Shown in pieces: positions 8,283 to 18,173 of a stretch of DNA of 64,000 nt. The DNA is from Xanthomonas sacchari (GTDB lineage: Bacteria; Pseudomonadota; Gammaproteobacteria; Xanthomonadales; Xanthomonadaceae), in NCBI RefSeq assembly GCF_024266585.1, contig NZ_CP100647.1, positions 2,895,001-2,959,000 of the forward strand, written 5' to 3'. The position numbers and the translations under genes are program-made. Each line of letters begins with the position of its first letter. The first letter of the stretch is position 1. Below the pieces are notes generated by a model. The model searched no databases. It worked only from the letters and a program-made list of their open reading frames with translations, and had not been told where the DNA came from.

Positions 8283-9755
8283 ATGCTCAAGTCTCTGTTG
8301 AGGGTCAAGCCGATCGAACCCGCCGGCCACGTCGATGCCGGCGAACCGTTCGAAGGCAGTCTGGAGGGCGAAGCCACCCTCAAACGCACCCTCACCGCCA
8401 GGCACCTGGTCATGCTCGGCATCGGCGCGGTGATCGGCGCCGGCATCTTCGTGCTCACCGGCCAGGCGGCGGCCAACCACGCCGGCCCGGCGGTGATGCT
8501 GTCGTTCGTGTTCGCCGGCCTGGCCTGCGCCTTCGCCGGGCTGTGCTACGCCGAATTCGCGGCGATGCTGCCGGTGTCCGGCAGCGCCTACTCCTATTCC
8601 TACGCCACCCTGGGCGAAGGCGTGGCCTGGTTCATCGGCTGGTGCCTGGTGCTGGAGTACCTGTTCGCCGGTTCCAGCGTCGCGGTCGGCTGGTCGGCCT
8701 ATCTGATCAGCTTCATCACCACGACCCTGGGCCTGCCCTTCCCCGCGGAACTGGCCGGCGCGCCGCTGGCGTGGACCGGCCACGCCTTCGTCGCCTCGGG
8801 CAATATCGTCAACCTGCCGGCGGTGCTGATCGTGGCCGCGGTGAGCACGCTGTGCTACGTCGGCGTCACCCAGTCGGCCTTCGTCAACGCCATCGTGGTG
8901 GCGATCAAGATCGCGGTGATCTGCCTGTTCGTCGGCGTCGGCGTCTTCTACATCAACCCGGACAACTGGCACCCGTTCATCCCGGCGAACACCGGCCCGG
9001 GCGAGTTCGGCTGGAGCGGCGTGTTCCGCGCCGCGTCCATCGTGTTCTTCTCCTACATCGGCTTCGATGCGGTCTCCACCTCCGCCGGCGAGACCAAGGC
9101 CCCGCAGAAGAACATGCCGATCGGCATCCTGGTGTCGCTGGCGATCTGCACCATCATCTACATCATCGTCTGCGCGGTGCTGACCGGCCTGCTGCCCTAC
9201 ACCCAGCTCGGCACCGCCAAGCCGGTGGCCACCGCGCTGGAGCATTACCCGCACCTGGCCTGGCTGAAGACCTTCGTCGAGATCGGCGCCATCGCCGGCC
9301 TGTCCTCGGTGGTGCTGGTGATGCTGATGGCGCAGCCGCGCATCTTCTACACCATGGCCCGCGACGGCCTGCTGCCGAAGCTGTTCGGCAAGGTCCATCA
9401 GCGCTTCCATACGCCCTACGTCGGCACCGTGGTGGTCGGCGTGCTGGCCGCGCTGCTGGCCGGGCTGATCCCGTTGGACGTGCTCGGCGAACTGGTGTCG
9501 ATGGGCACCCTGCTCGCCTTCGCCACCGTCTGCGTCGGCGTGATGGTGCTGCGCTTCACCCGCCCCGAGCTGCCGCGGCCGTTCCGGGTGCCGTGGTTCT
9601 GGGCGGTGTGCCCGCTGGGCGCGCTGTTCTGCGTCGGCCTGTTCTTCCAGGCGTTCCAGGAGCACTGGAAGGTGTTCGTCGGCTGGACCCTGATCGGCCT
9701 GTGCATCTATTTCTTCTACGGCATCCGCAACAGCCGCCTGGCCGCCAAGGCCTGA
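8283..9755 (+). CDS. APC-family amino acid permease, cationic amino-acid transporter type (copy 1)
   Basis: 490 residues with about 12 hydrophobic segments. The first membrane segment carries the APC signature [15 protein letters not shown], and [12 protein letters not shown] lies in TM6; both resemble the YfnA/CAT branch. It likely imports an amino acid by proton symport at the inner membrane. The start at 8283 has GGGGA 9 bases upstream. The product is closely similar to the next gene (shared NWHPFIPAN, LGELxSMGTL and LPRPFR stretches), indicating a tandem duplication. Substrate unknown. Confidence 0.9.
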   Translation: MLKSLLRVKPIEPAGHVDAGEPFEGSLEGEATLKRTLTARHLVMLGIGAVIGAGIFVLTGQAAANHAGPAVMLSFVFAGLACAFAGLCYAEFAAMLPVSGSAYSYSYATLGEGVAWFIGWCLVLEYLFAGSSVAVGWSAYLISFITTTLGLPFPAELAGAPLAWTGHAFVASGNIVNLPAVLIVAAVSTLCYVGVTQSAFVNAIVVAIKIAVICLFVGVGVFYINPDNWHPFIPANTGPGEFGWSGVFRAASIVFFSYIGFDAVSTSAGETKAPQKNMPIGILVSLAICTIIYIIVCAVLTGLLPYTQLGTAKPVATALEHYPHLAWLKTFVEIGAIAGLSSVVLVMLMAQPRIFYTMARDGLLPKLFGKVHQRFHTPYVGTVVVGVLAALLAGLIPLDVLGELVSMGTLLAFATVCVGVMVLRFTRPELPRPFRVPWFWAVCPLGALFCVGLFFQAFQEHWKVFVGWTLIGLCIYFFYGIRNSRLAAKA

Positions 9756-9766
9756 CCCGTTGCCCC

Positions 9767-9792
9767 GAAGACCGGCGCCCGCGCCGGTCTTC
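9767..9792. terminator. Perfect 12-bp hairpin between the two permease genes
   Basis: GAAGACCGGCGC (9767-9778) is followed after CC by its exact complement (9781-9792), 12 bases after the stop of permease 1. There is no T-run, so it may be an mRNA-stabilising or Rho-assisted element rather than a classic intrinsic terminator. Confidence 0.5.
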
Positions 9793-9839
9793 GCGTTCAT
9801 CCCCTCTCCTCGCGCGCCGCGCCCGGCTGGAACCGCTCG

Positions 9840-11276
9840 ATGCTCAAACAACTCTTGGCCACCAAACACCCCCACGCCAGCCACGAGGACGCCGGCGGAC
9901 TGGGCCTGCAACGCGCGCTCGGTCCCTGGGGCCTGACCGCGCTGGGCATCGGCGCGGTGATCGGCGGCGGCATCTTCGTCATCACCGGCCAGGCCGCGGC
10001 CAACCACGCCGGGCCGGCGATCATGCTCTCGTTCGTGCTGGCCGCGGTGTGCTGCGCGTTCTGCGCGCTGGCCTATGCCGAGTTCGCGGCGATGGTGCCG
10101 GTCTCCGGCAGCGCCTACACCTACACCTACGCCACCTTCGGCGAACTGGCGGCCTGGTTCATCGGCTGGATGCTGGTGCTCGAGTACGGCGTGTCGGCCT
10201 CGGCGGTGGCGGTGAGCTGGACCGGCTACTTCCTCAGCCTGCTCGATCACTTCGACATCCATCTGCCCGCGGCCCTGGTCAACGCGCCGCTGGACGGCAA
10301 GCTGCAGCCCACCGGCGCGATCGCCAACCTGCCCGCCGCCGCCATCGTGCTGCTGCTGACCTGGCTGTGCTACGTCGGCATCCGCAAGTCCTCGGCGATG
10401 AACATGGCCATGGTGGTACTGAAGAGCGGGCTGATCGTGCTGGTCATCGCCGCCGGCTGGAAATACGTGGATCCGGCCAACTGGCACCCGTTCATCCCGG
10501 CCAACGAAGGCCCGGGCAAGTACGGCCTGGACGGCGTGCTGCGCGGCGCGGCGATGGTGTTCTTCGCCTACATCGGCTTCGAGGCGGTTTCCGTGGCGGC
10601 GCAGGAGTCGCACCGGCCGCAGCGCGACCTGCCGATCGGCATGATCCTGTCGCTGCTGATCTGCACCGTGCTGTACGTGGCCATGGCCGCGGTGATGACC
10701 GGGCTGTTGCCGTTCGCGCAACTGGGCACCGACGAGCCGGTGGTGACCGCGGTCGCGGCGCATCCGCAACTGGCCTGGCTGCGCGTGGTGGTGGAGATCG
10801 GCGCGCTGATCGGCCTGTCCTCGGTGGTGCTGGTGATGATCATCGGCCAGCCGCGCATCTTCATGATCATCGCCCGCGACGGCCTGCTGCCGCCGGTGTT
10901 CACCAAGATCCACCCGACCTACCGCACCCCGCACATCAACACGGTGATCACCGGCATCGGCATCGCCCTGCTGGCGGCGCTGTTCCCGCTGGACGTGCTC
11001 GGCGAACTGACCTCGATGGGCACCCTGATCGCCTTCGCCGCGGTCTGCGCCGGAGTGCTGATCCTGCGCCGCACCCAGCCGGACCTGCCGCGCCCGTTCC
11101 GCATCCCGTTCGCCTGGCCGATCTGCATTGCCGGCGTGCTCAGTTGCCTGGCGCTGCTGTCGAAGATGACCGCGCACAACTGGATGCTGATGGTCGGCTG
11201 GACCATCGTCGGCCTGGCGATCTACTTCGGCTATGGCTACCGCCACAGCCGCCTGCGCCGCACCGACCAAGGTTGA
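9840..11276 (+). CDS. APC-family amino acid permease, cationic amino-acid transporter type (copy 2)
   Basis: 478 residues with about 12 membrane segments. TM1 has [15 protein letters not shown] and TM6 has [16 protein letters not shown]. It lacks about 15 N-terminal residues of copy 1 but keeps the same MLK opening and nearly identical loops ([32 protein letters not shown]). It is a tandem paralogue, with differences concentrated in the N-terminus and TM3-TM4, where substrate choice may have diverged. Transport of a cationic or branched-chain amino acid is inferred from the family. Confidence 0.9.
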   Translation: MLKQLLATKHPHASHEDAGGLGLQRALGPWGLTALGIGAVIGGGIFVITGQAAANHAGPAIMLSFVLAAVCCAFCALAYAEFAAMVPVSGSAYTYTYATFGELAAWFIGWMLVLEYGVSASAVAVSWTGYFLSLLDHFDIHLPAALVNAPLDGKLQPTGAIANLPAAAIVLLLTWLCYVGIRKSSAMNMAMVVLKSGLIVLVIAAGWKYVDPANWHPFIPANEGPGKYGLDGVLRGAAMVFFAYIGFEAVSVAAQESHRPQRDLPIGMILSLLICTVLYVAMAAVMTGLLPFAQLGTDEPVVTAVAAHPQLAWLRVVVEIGALIGLSSVVLVMIIGQPRIFMIIARDGLLPPVFTKIHPTYRTPHINTVITGIGIALLAALFPLDVLGELTSMGTLIAFAAVCAGVLILRRTQPDLPRPFRIPFAWPICIAGVLSCLALLSKMTAHNWMLMVGWTIVGLAIYFGYGYRHSRLRRTDQG

Positions 11277-11284
11277 GCCATGCG

Positions 11285-11366
11285 CCCCTCCCCCCCGGAG
11301 AGGGGTTGGGGCGAGGGTCCGACCGCTCGCGATCCCTCTGGAGAGGGATTGGAGTAAGGGTGCGAC
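11285..11366. repeat. CCCTCTCC/GGAGAGGG-type repeat block
   Basis: The 158-base spacer between permease 2 and mtnB carries another block of the 7.4-kb repeat family: CCCCTCCCCCCCGGAGAGGGG hairpin halves, GGGGCGAGGGTCCGA, then CCCTCTGGAGAGGG and AGTAAGGGTGCGACG. It ends about 60 bases before the mtnB promoter. Confidence 0.7.
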
Positions 11367-11422
11367 GTGAGCAGGCGCTACTGGGTGCCGCCAGCTGTCA
11401 TCCCAATCCAGCCGTCAAGCCC

Positions 11423-11428
11423 TACACT
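11423..11428 (+). promoter_or_regulatory. Candidate mtnB -10 element (TACACT), leaderless arrangement
   Basis: TACACT ends exactly 6 bases before the mtnB ATG and no ribosome-binding site precedes that ATG, so transcription would start at or next to the A of the start codon. A convincing -35 is not visible. Confidence 0.4.
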
Positions 11429-11434
11429 ACGCGC

Positions 11435-12076
11435 ATGAACGCACTGCCCTACGATTCCGAGCGCCTGCGCACGCTGGCGCACCTGCTGATCGACAACATC
11501 CGCGAACTCTCGCAGGCCGGCTGGACCCCGGCCACCAGCAGCAACTTCTCGCACCGCCTGGACGATCGCCATGCCGCGATCACCGTCTCCGGCCGCGACA
11601 AGGGCCGGCTGGTGGAAGAGGACATCATGGTGGTGGACTTCGACGGCCAGGCCGTCGGCCGGCCGCTGCGTCCGTCCGCCGAGACCCTGCTGCACACCCA
11701 GCTGTACCGGCGCTTCCCCGAGATCGGCTGCGTGCTGCACACGCATTCGCCGGTGCAGACCATCGCCTCGCGCCTGTACGCGCCGCGGGGGCATATCCGC
11801 CTGGAAGGCTATGAGCTGCTGAAGGCGCTGCACGGCAACCAGACCCACGAGACCGCGGTGGACCTGCCGGTGTTCGCCAACACCCAGGACATGAGCGTGC
11901 TGGCCGCGCAGGTCGACGCCCTGCTCGACCGCACGCCGCTGTGGGGCTACCTGATCGACGGCCACGGCCTGTACGCCTGGGGCCGCGACATGGCCGAGGC
12001 GCGCCGCCACCTGGAGGCCTTCGAGTTCCTGCTGCACTGCGAGCTGGAACTGCGCAAGCTGCGCGCCGCCGGCTGA
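11435..12076 (+). CDS. mtnB: Methylthioribulose-1-phosphate dehydratase
   Basis: 213 residues of the class II aldolase fold. Zinc-binding histidines appear in HTHSPVQ and in DGHGLYAWG near the C-terminus; SNFSHR and VSGRDKG match the phosphate-binding part of MtnB. It dehydrates 5-methylthioribulose-1-phosphate to the diketo intermediate in the methionine salvage pathway. mtnD and mtnC follow on the same strand in pathway order, which makes this MtnB rather than an aldolase of similar fold (fuculose-phosphate aldolase). Confidence 0.93.
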   Translation: MNALPYDSERLRTLAHLLIDNIRELSQAGWTPATSSNFSHRLDDRHAAITVSGRDKGRLVEEDIMVVDFDGQAVGRPLRPSAETLLHTQLYRRFPEIGCVLHTHSPVQTIASRLYAPRGHIRLEGYELLKALHGNQTHETAVDLPVFANTQDMSVLAAQVDALLDRTPLWGYLIDGHGLYAWGRDMAEARRHLEAFEFLLHCELELRKLRAAG

Positions 12077-12170
12077 TCGGCCGCGGCGCGACAGCGTTCC
12101 AGCGCCGCAACGGCCGCCGCCCGCGCACCTGCTACCCTTTTCGTCCCCCCTGCCGCTTTCGCCCGCCGCC

Positions 12171-12737
12171 ATGAGCCGACTCCGCATCTTCGCCGACACC
12201 ACTCCCGACGCGCCGCTGTTCGACAGCCGCGATGGCGACGCGATCGCCGCCGAACTGCGCAAGATCGGCGTCACCTTCGAGCGCTGGCAGGCCAACCAGC
12301 CGATCGAGGCCGGCGCCACGCCGGAGGCGGTGATGGCCGCCTACAAAACCGACATCGACCGCCTGGTCGCCGCCAACGGCTTCAAGACCGTGGACGTGGT
12401 CAGCATCGCGCCGGACAACCCGCAGCGGGAGGAGATGCGCAAGAAGTTCCTCGACGAGCACTTCCACAAGGAAGACGAGGTGCGCTTCTTCGTCGCCGGC
12501 TCCGGCCTGTTCACCCTGCACGTGGACGGCAAGGTCTACGAGATCGAGTGCGTGCAGAACGACCTGATCGCCGTGCCCGACGGCACCCACCACTGGTTCG
12601 ACATGGGGCCGGAGCCGCGCTTCGTCGCGATCCGCTTCTTCACCGAGCCCGATGGCTGGGTCGGCCACTTCACCGGCACCGACATCGCCCAGCGCTTCCC
12701 GCGCTACGAGGCGAAGCTGCGCGGCGAGGCGCACTGA
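12171..12737 (+). CDS. mtnD: Acireductone dioxygenase
   Basis: 188 residues of the cupin ARD family. The first metal-binding motif [12 protein letters not shown] gives two His and one Glu, and the second cupin motif THHWFDMG gives the remaining His. It oxidises acireductone to 2-keto-4-methylthiobutyrate and formate (Fe form) in methionine salvage. A possible -10 (TACCCT, 12132-12137) lies in the 94-base gap after mtnB, so it may have its own promoter as well as read-through. mtnC follows after 3 bases. Confidence 0.95.
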   Translation: MSRLRIFADTTPDAPLFDSRDGDAIAAELRKIGVTFERWQANQPIEAGATPEAVMAAYKTDIDRLVAANGFKTVDVVSIAPDNPQREEMRKKFLDEHFHKEDEVRFFVAGSGLFTLHVDGKVYEIECVQNDLIAVPDGTHHWFDMGPEPRFVAIRFFTEPDGWVGHFTGTDIAQRFPRYEAKLRGEAH

Positions 12738-12740
12738 GCG

Positions 12741-13439
12741 ATGACCGAGCCGCGCATCGTTCTCACCGACATCGAAGGCACCACCAGCAGCATCTCCTTC
12801 GTCAAGGACGTGCTGTTCCCGTACGCGCGCCGCGCCCTGCCCGGCTTCGTGCGCGAGTACGGCCAGCAGCCGCAGGTGCGGCACTGGCTGGACGCGGTGG
12901 CCGCCGAATGCGGCGGCATCTGCACCGATGCGGTGATCGTGGAGACGTTGCAGGGCTGGATCGACGAGGACCGCAAGCACACCGCGCTGAAGGCGCTGCA
13001 GGGCATGATCTGGGAAGCCGGCTACCGCGATGCCGACTTCACCGCGCATATCTATCCCGACGCCGCGCCGGCGCTGCGCCGCTGGCACGACCAGGGCCGT
13101 GCGCTGTACGTGTACTCGTCCGGCTCGGTGCCGGCGCAGAAGCTGTTCTTCGGCCACAGCGACGCCGGCGACCTGCGCGGGCTGTTCTCCGGCTGGTTCG
13201 ATACCGAGATCGGCGGCAAGCGCGAGCAGCCCAGCTATGCGCGCATCGCCGAGGCGATCGGGGTGGCGCCGGCGCAGATCGTGTTCCTGTCCGACGTGGT
13301 CGCCGAACTGGATGCGGCCCGCGCCGCCGGCCTGGACACGGTGCTGATCGACCGCCGCGACGATTACCCGCAACCGCGCCAGGGCGAGGCCTGCAACGGC
13401 CACCGCCGCGCGGAGAGCTTCGCCGACCTGGGCTTCTGA
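12741..13439 (+). CDS. mtnC: Acireductone synthase (enolase-phosphatase E1)
   Basis: 232 residues of the HAD superfamily with motif I LTDIEGTT (the nucleophile Asp), motif II YSSGS, and motif [14 protein letters not shown] and [12 protein letters not shown]. MtnC performs both enolisation and dephosphorylation of 2,3-diketo-5-methylthiopentyl-1-phosphate, giving the substrate of MtnD. It lies 3 bases after mtnD and 8 bases before the C13-peptidase gene. Confidence 0.95.
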   Translation: MTEPRIVLTDIEGTTSSISFVKDVLFPYARRALPGFVREYGQQPQVRHWLDAVAAECGGICTDAVIVETLQGWIDEDRKHTALKALQGMIWEAGYRDADFTAHIYPDAAPALRRWHDQGRALYVYSSGSVPAQKLFFGHSDAGDLRGLFSGWFDTEIGGKREQPSYARIAEAIGVAPAQIVFLSDVVAELDAARAAGLDTVLIDRRDDYPQPRQGEACNGHRRAESFADLGF

Positions 13440-13447
13440 GCCCGCGC

Positions 13448-14560
13448 ATGCGCAGGCCCATCGCTGCCTTGATCGCCGCCCTGGCGGCGTTGCGGCGGCC
13501 GCGCGCCGTGCTGCGCGGCCGGCTGCTTTCTGCCGCGCTGTTGGCGCTGGCCCTGCCCGCCTGCCACTCCGATGCCGGTGCCATACCGGCCGGCGCGGCC
13601 GATACCGCCCAGGACGAAGCGGCGCAGGACCCGGTCGACCAGGCGCAGCTGAGTCGGGCGCTGGCGGCGCTGCAGCCGCAGCGCCCGGGCATCCCCGACC
13701 TGTACGTGGTCGGCTTCGCCGGCGACGCCAGCGAGGACGTGTTCCGCAACGAAGTGCTGTACCTGCGCCAGTTGTTCGCGCAGCGCTTCGGCGCCGCCGG
13801 CCGTATCGCCACCCTGATCAACCACGGCGACAATCTCGGCGCGCACGCCTACGCGCCGCAGGCCTCGTACGACAACCTGGCCGATACGCTGGACCGCGTC
13901 GGCAAGCTGATGAACCCGCGCGAGGACGCGCTGCTGCTGTTCCTGACCAGCCACGGCACCGACCAGCACGAGCTGTATCTGCAGTTCGGTCCCGGCGAGG
14001 ATGCCGAGTACGACACCATCACCCCGCAGGAACTGCGCCGCCTGCTCGACGACGCCGGCATCCGCAACCGCATCATCGTGATCTCGGCCTGCTACTCCGG
14101 CGGCTTCGTGCCCGCGCTGAAGACCGCCGACACCCTGGTGATCACCGCCGCGCGCCGCGACCGGCCCTCGTTCGGCTGCGGCAACACCGCCAGCGCAACC
14201 TATTTCGGCCGTGCCTGGCTGATCGACGCGCTGGCGCGCACCACCGATTTCGTCGAAAGCTATCGCCTGGCCAGTGCCGAGATCAGCGCACGCGAACAGG
14301 GCGAAGGCGAGGCGCCGTCGTATCCGCAACTCTACGTGGGCGCGCGCATCGGCCCATGGCTGCAGCACTGGCGCGCGCAGTTGCCGAACGCCGCGGCGCC
14401 ACCCTATCCGTATCCGGAACCCGATGCGGACGACGCGGCGCATGCGCCGGATGCGGCAGATGGCGAGCAGACTGGCGAGCGTGGTGCAGCGGCCACGCCC
14501 GCCGCGCCGATCCGCGCGCAGGACCCGGCACCGCCGACGAAGCGCACGCCCGCGCGGTGA
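13448..14560 (+). CDS. Peptidase C13 (legumain-like) family lipoprotein
   Basis: 370 residues. A long N-terminal segment ends in the lipobox-like LALPAC (Cys39), so export and lipid anchoring are likely. The core has the C13/caspase-clan dyad: His169 in LLFLTSHGTD and Cys215 in IVISACYSGGF, with DLYVVGFAGD forming the first strand. The C-terminal 60 residues are Pro/Ala/Asp-rich and probably disordered. The peptidase substrate is unknown. Its position 8 bases after mtnC suggests co-transcription with methionine salvage, although no functional link is evident. Confidence 0.85.
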   Translation: MRRPIAALIAALAALRRPRAVLRGRLLSAALLALALPACHSDAGAIPAGAADTAQDEAAQDPVDQAQLSRALAALQPQRPGIPDLYVVGFAGDASEDVFRNEVLYLRQLFAQRFGAAGRIATLINHGDNLGAHAYAPQASYDNLADTLDRVGKLMNPREDALLLFLTSHGTDQHELYLQFGPGEDAEYDTITPQELRRLLDDAGIRNRIIVISACYSGGFVPALKTADTLVITAARRDRPSFGCGNTASATYFGRAWLIDALARTTDFVESYRLASAEISAREQGEGEAPSYPQLYVGARIGPWLQHWRAQLPNAAAPPYPYPEPDADDAAHAPDAADGEQTGERGAAATPAAPIRAQDPAPPTKRTPAR

Positions 14561-14732
14561 TGCAACCGCGCAGGACGCGGGATCGACTGCATGCGACGCT
14601 CGTGCGCGCACTCTCGCTTTTGCCGGCCGATCCTGCTCTCGCTCACGTAGGCCCGAATCCCTGCAGCAGGCCGGAAAGATGAGAGTGATTCGCGTTCGAT
14701 CGCGCCGCGTGCGCGCTCGCTAGAATGCCTCC

Positions 14733-14848
14733 CGCAGCAAGCCCGCCGCGTTTCGCCAGCCAGCTGCGCCCCCGATCCAACCGCCCGCCAGCCTTCGCTC
14801 GCCAGCCAGGATCATTCGGTTCGTCGGCCTCCTTCGTGGAGGTTTTTT
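14733..14848 (+). ncRNA. Candidate small RNA ending at an intrinsic terminator
   Basis: A TAGAAT -10 at 14721-14726 points to a start near 14733, and a terminator stands at 14828-14848. Between them no sizeable coding frame is convincing. The predicted transcript would be about 115 nt. The -35 region is weak, and I cannot assign it to a known Xanthomonas sRNA. It could instead be the 3' end of the upstream operon transcript. Confidence 0.3.
14828..14848 (+). terminator. Intrinsic terminator
   Basis: CCTCC, a 5-base loop TTCGT, GGAGG, then six T residues, in plus orientation. It would end the C13-peptidase transcript or the short RNA proposed just upstream. Confidence 0.65.
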
Positions 14849-14930
14849 CGTTTCTGGGGTCTGCTTGGCGCGTGTGGAGCGCGAGCGTCTTGGTCTTGCG
14901 GAGGATGACGCGCGGCCACCTCACTGCGCT

Positions 14931-15014
14931 TGTCGCGGCTGGCGCCGCTCCTACATGGGTCCGAGGCTGCGAGGCGCTGATCGGCGCACTGTGGGAGGGA
15001 CTTCAGTCCCGACG
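14931..15014. repeat. Two GCGGCTTCAGCCGC-type repeat units
   Basis: TGTCGCGGCTGGCGCCGCTCCTAC (14931-14954) and GTGGGAGGGACTTCAGTCCCGAC (14991-15013) face each other in the spacer between the C13-peptidase gene and the convergent metallophosphoesterase gene. The remaining spacer sequence shows nothing else recognisable. Confidence 0.65.
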
Positions 15015-15121
15015 CCTGAAACGCATGGCCGCCTAGAACCCTGTCGCGGCAGTGACGGTAATCGCGCATGCAGCATCACTGCACGCGCTTCTGCCGACCA
15101 CCGCCTACCGCCGCAATCCCA

Positions 15122-16714
15122 TCACGGGCTCGCGTCCTGCAAGCGGTAGCTGCCGCTGGCACGCTGCTCGCCGCGCCAGCGGTCGAACGCACGGACCTCG
15201 ATGCGGTGCGCGCCCACGCTCAGATCAGTCGGCAAGGCGCCGCGCCACAGATGCTGCGAGGGAATCGCTTCCGGCGAGCGGTCGTAACCGCGCAGCGCAT
15301 CGGCGGCATCGTCGCGCGCATTCTCGGCGAGCAGCGCCGGGTCGGGCTGTTCGACACGCTGCATCGGCTTCCAGGCGCCCTCGTCCACGCGGTACTCGAC
15401 GCGGCTGTCGGCCTCGCCCATGTACACGTTCGCGTACACGCCCCAGGCCGGATAGGCGCCGCGGCGCAACACCTTCGGCGCATGCAGGCCGATCTGGACG
15501 TCGTCGGCGGCACGGGCGGCGTGGTAGGCCAGCGCGTAACCGCCGTCGCGGCGCACGGTCAGCAGCGCGTAGCCGTTCGGGGTGCCGTCGGCCATCGTCG
15601 CGGCGGGAATGCCGTCGGCATCCTTGACCCCGGACCAGAACGCGCCGCAGGCCGCGCCGACGTTGTACTCGTGCAGCGGTTGCGCGCCGTGCCAGCCCTC
15701 GTCGGCACCATGATCGTAGTGGCGCTGGGTATGACTGTGGCCGCTGAGCACCAGCACGTGCGGAAACGCCTGCAGCAACGCGAACAGCCGCGCGCGGTCG
15801 GCGTGGCGGAAGGTCTCCTTGCCCGGCGCGGCGTCGAACAACGGGATGTGCAGGCCCAGCACCACCAGCCGGTCCTTGGGCACGCTGGCCAGGTAGGCCT
15901 GCAGGAACGCGAACTGGTCCGCGCGCAGGCCGCCGATGTACTTGGGCTGCTGCTGCGGCTGGTAGACCACGTCGTCCAGGAACACGAAGCTGGCGCCGCC
16001 CTCCTCCACCGCGTAGGTGTCGGGACCGTAGACCGCGCGCCAGCTCGACAGCGAATCGACGTCGTCGCTCGCGTCGAAGTTGAGGTCGTGGTTGCCCGGC
16101 ACGTGGAACCACGGCACGCCGAGCTTGGCGGTTTCCGCATTCAGCGCCGGATACAGCGACAGGTCGTCGCTGACCACGTCGCCCAGGGTGGTGCCGATGC
16201 GCGCACGGGTCCTGCCGCGCAACGGCGCGACGATGTCGCGAGCGTAGTAGCCGACATCGGTCATCGATGCGGTCTGGGTATCGGCGAACACCAGCACCTC
16301 GGTGCTGTCGGCCTTGGACTGCGCACGCAACGCGAAATCCCAGTGGTCGGTGGCGCCGCTAGTCGGCGCGATGCCCGGGTACTTGAGCGTGGGCGAGCCG
16401 GCCGGCGCGTAGTGTCGCCAGTAGTCCGGCAGGCCGTTGCCGGCGCTGGCGAAGCTGTAACCGTCCGGCTTGATCACGAACACCGTGCGGCCGGGCTCCA
16501 CCTGCAGGCGGTAGCGGCCCTGCGCATCGGTGCGGACGATGTGCACGCCGTCGGACACCTGCACGCCGGCGATGCCGGTATCGCCCGGGCCGCGGCCCGG
16601 CGCGTTGTCGCGTTCCTGGTAGACGCTGCCGCTGATTGTCGCGGTCTGCGCCACGGCGGGCGCGGCGGCAGCCAACAGGCAGGCGAGGACGACGGTGCGC
16701 AGCATGCGGAACAT
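15122..16714 (-). CDS. Secreted calcineurin-like metallophosphoesterase, three-domain
   Basis: 530 residues: a signal peptide (MFRMLRTVVLACLLAAAAPAVAQ), an N-terminal Ig-like/carboxypeptidase-regulatory-like domain (ATISGSVYQERDN, AQGRYRLQV), then a metallophosphatase core with FADTQ, GDVVSDD, GNHD and SGHSHTQ motifs, and a C-terminal beta domain (RVEYRVDEGAWKPM). This layout matches the calcineurin N- and C-terminal-domain family found in Bacteroidetes and Xanthomonads. It is presumably a periplasmic phosphoesterase; the substrate is unknown. The usual D-x-H of motif I reads D-T-Q, which is a variant. It is convergent with the upstream spacer genes. Confidence 0.85.
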   Translation of the reverse strand: MFRMLRTVVLACLLAAAAPAVAQTATISGSVYQERDNAPGRGPGDTGIAGVQVSDGVHIVRTDAQGRYRLQVEPGRTVFVIKPDGYSFASAGNGLPDYWRHYAPAGSPTLKYPGIAPTSGATDHWDFALRAQSKADSTEVLVFADTQTASMTDVGYYARDIVAPLRGRTRARIGTTLGDVVSDDLSLYPALNAETAKLGVPWFHVPGNHDLNFDASDDVDSLSSWRAVYGPDTYAVEEGGASFVFLDDVVYQPQQQPKYIGGLRADQFAFLQAYLASVPKDRLVVLGLHIPLFDAAPGKETFRHADRARLFALLQAFPHVLVLSGHSHTQRHYDHGADEGWHGAQPLHEYNVGAACGAFWSGVKDADGIPAATMADGTPNGYALLTVRRDGGYALAYHAARAADDVQIGLHAPKVLRRGAYPAWGVYANVYMGEADSRVEYRVDEGAWKPMQRVEQPDPALLAENARDDAADALRGYDRSPEAIPSQHLWRGALPTDLSVGAHRIEVRAFDRWRGEQRASGSYRLQDASP

Positions 16715-16783
16715 CCGGGGAAGCCGAGGGTCCCCCGATTGTAGCCAGCTACGCCGACGCGGCGGTGACCGCGCCGGACAGGC

Positions 16784-17407
16784 TCAGCGGTGCCGCGCTT
16801 CCAGCACCGCCACCGCATCGGCCAGGCCGAGGCCGCGCGCGCGCAGCAGCACCGTCAGGTGGTAGAGCAGATCGGCGGACTCGCCGAGCAGTTCGTCGTC
16901 GCCCTGGGCGACGCCGGCCAGCGCGGTCTCCACGCCCTCCTCGCCCACCTTCTGCGCGATGCGCCGCGTGCCCTTCTCGAACAGCTGCGTGGTGTAGCTG
17001 CCGGCGGGCCGCTCGCGCTCGCGCTGCGCGACCAGGCGATCGAGCGCGCCCAGGAACTGGCCCGGCGCCTGCGGGAAGCAGCTGTCGCGGCCGAGGTGGC
17101 AGGTCGGCCCGTGCGGATGCGCCAGCACCAGCAGGGTGTCGCGATCGCAGTCGGTGTCGATCGCCACCACCTGCAGGACATGGCCGGAGCTTTCGCCCTT
17201 GGTCCACAGGCGCTGCTTGCTGCGGCTGTAGAAGGTGACCTGGCCGCTGCGGCGCGTGGCCGCCAGCGCCTCCTGGTTCATGTAGCCCAGCATCAGCACG
17301 CGCAAGGTGGCGGCGTCCTGCACCACCACCGGCAGCAGGCCGTCGCCCTTGCCCCAGTCCAGCGCCGCGTCCGCGACGTCCGCGTCGTGGGAGTGTTCAT
17401 GCGCCAT
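16784..17407 (-). CDS. hisIE: Bifunctional phosphoribosyl-AMP cyclohydrolase/phosphoribosyl-ATP pyrophosphatase
   Basis: 207 residues with the HisI domain first ([11 protein letters not shown], then [22 protein letters not shown] and [12 protein letters not shown] zinc and metal residues) and the HisE domain second ([29 protein letters not shown]). It carries out steps 2 and 3 of histidine synthesis. The ATG at 17407 overlaps the end of hisF by 11 bases; the upstream ATG at 17506 would run through hisF. It is the last gene of the his operon. Confidence 0.96.
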   Translation of the reverse strand: MAHEHSHDADVADAALDWGKGDGLLPVVVQDAATLRVLMLGYMNQEALAATRRSGQVTFYSRSKQRLWTKGESSGHVLQVVAIDTDCDRDTLLVLAHPHGPTCHLGRDSCFPQAPGQFLGALDRLVAQRERERPAGSYTTQLFEKGTRRIAQKVGEEGVETALAGVAQGDDELLGESADLLYHLTVLLRARGLGLADAVAVLEARHR

Positions 17408-18173
17408 CGCGCACCTCGATCTGTCGTTGGCGCAGGAAGCGCTTGAGTTCGGGAATGGGAATCGCGCCACTGTGGAAGACGCTGGCGGCCAGGGCCCCGT
17501 CGACATCGGCGCGCTCGAACACGTCGGCGAAGTGCTGCATCTCGCCGGCGCCGCCGGAGGCGACCAGCGGCACCTTGCATAGGGCGCGCACCTCGTGCAG
17601 CTGGGCGATGTCGTAGCCGCGGCGCACGCCGTCGCTGTCCATGCAGTTGAGCACGATCTCGCCGGCGCCCAGGCGCTGCGCCTCCACCACCCAGTCCAGG
17701 GTGCGCACGCGCAGCGCCTGGGTCTTGCTCGGGTCGCCGGTGAAGCGGCGCACGCGCCACTGGCCGTCGTCCTCGCGGATCGAATCGATGCCGACCACCA
17801 CGCACTGCACGCCGAACGCCTCGGCCAGCTCGGCGATCAGTGCCGGCCGCTCCAGCGCCGGCGAATTGATCGAAATCTTGTCGGCGCCGGCATGCAGCAC
17901 CGCGCGCGCGGTGGCGACGTCGCGGATGCCGCCGGCCACGCAGAACGGGATGTCCAGCAACCGCGCCACCTTCTCGACCCAGGCGTAGTCCACCGAGCGC
18001 CCTTCCGGGCTGGCGCCGATGTCGTAGAACACCAGTTCGTCGGCGCCCTGGTCGCGGTAGCGCAGCGCCAGCTCGGCGATGTCGCCCATGTCCACGTGGT
18101 CGCGGAACTTGACGCCCTTGACCACGCGCCCCTCGCGCACGTCCAGGCACGGGATGATGCGCCGGCTCAGCAT
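17397..18173 (-). CDS. hisF: Imidazole glycerol phosphate synthase, cyclase subunit
   Basis: 258 residues, a (beta/alpha)8 barrel beginning [20 protein letters not shown] with the catalytic Asp in CLDV and a second catalytic Asp in [19 protein letters not shown] is the phosphate-binding loop. It uses ammonia from HisH to form imidazole glycerol phosphate and AICAR from PRFAR. It starts inside the last codons of hisA (7-base overlap). Confidence 0.97.
   Translation of the reverse strand: MLSRRIIPCLDVREGRVVKGVKFRDHVDMGDIAELALRYRDQGADELVFYDIGASPEGRSVDYAWVEKVARLLDIPFCVAGGIRDVATARAVLHAGADKISINSPALERPALIAELAEAFGVQCVVVGIDSIREDDGQWRVRRFTGDPSKTQALRVRTLDWVVEAQRLGAGEIVLNCMDSDGVRRGYDIAQLHEVRALCKVPLVASGGAGEMQHFADVFERADVDGALAASVFHSGAIPIPELKRFLRQRQIEVRDGA

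Noticed and set aside
6705-11270. A 1521-codon open frame antisense to serA, the Nudix gene and both permeases
   Set aside because: Composition is His/Arg/Gln/Gly-rich noise typical of the antisense strand of high-GC genes; it crosses several well-supported genes.
8156-11434. Long plus-strand frame upstream of mtnB reading through both permeases
   Set aside because: Out of frame with the permeases and Arg-rich; only the last 213 codons (mtnB) are real.
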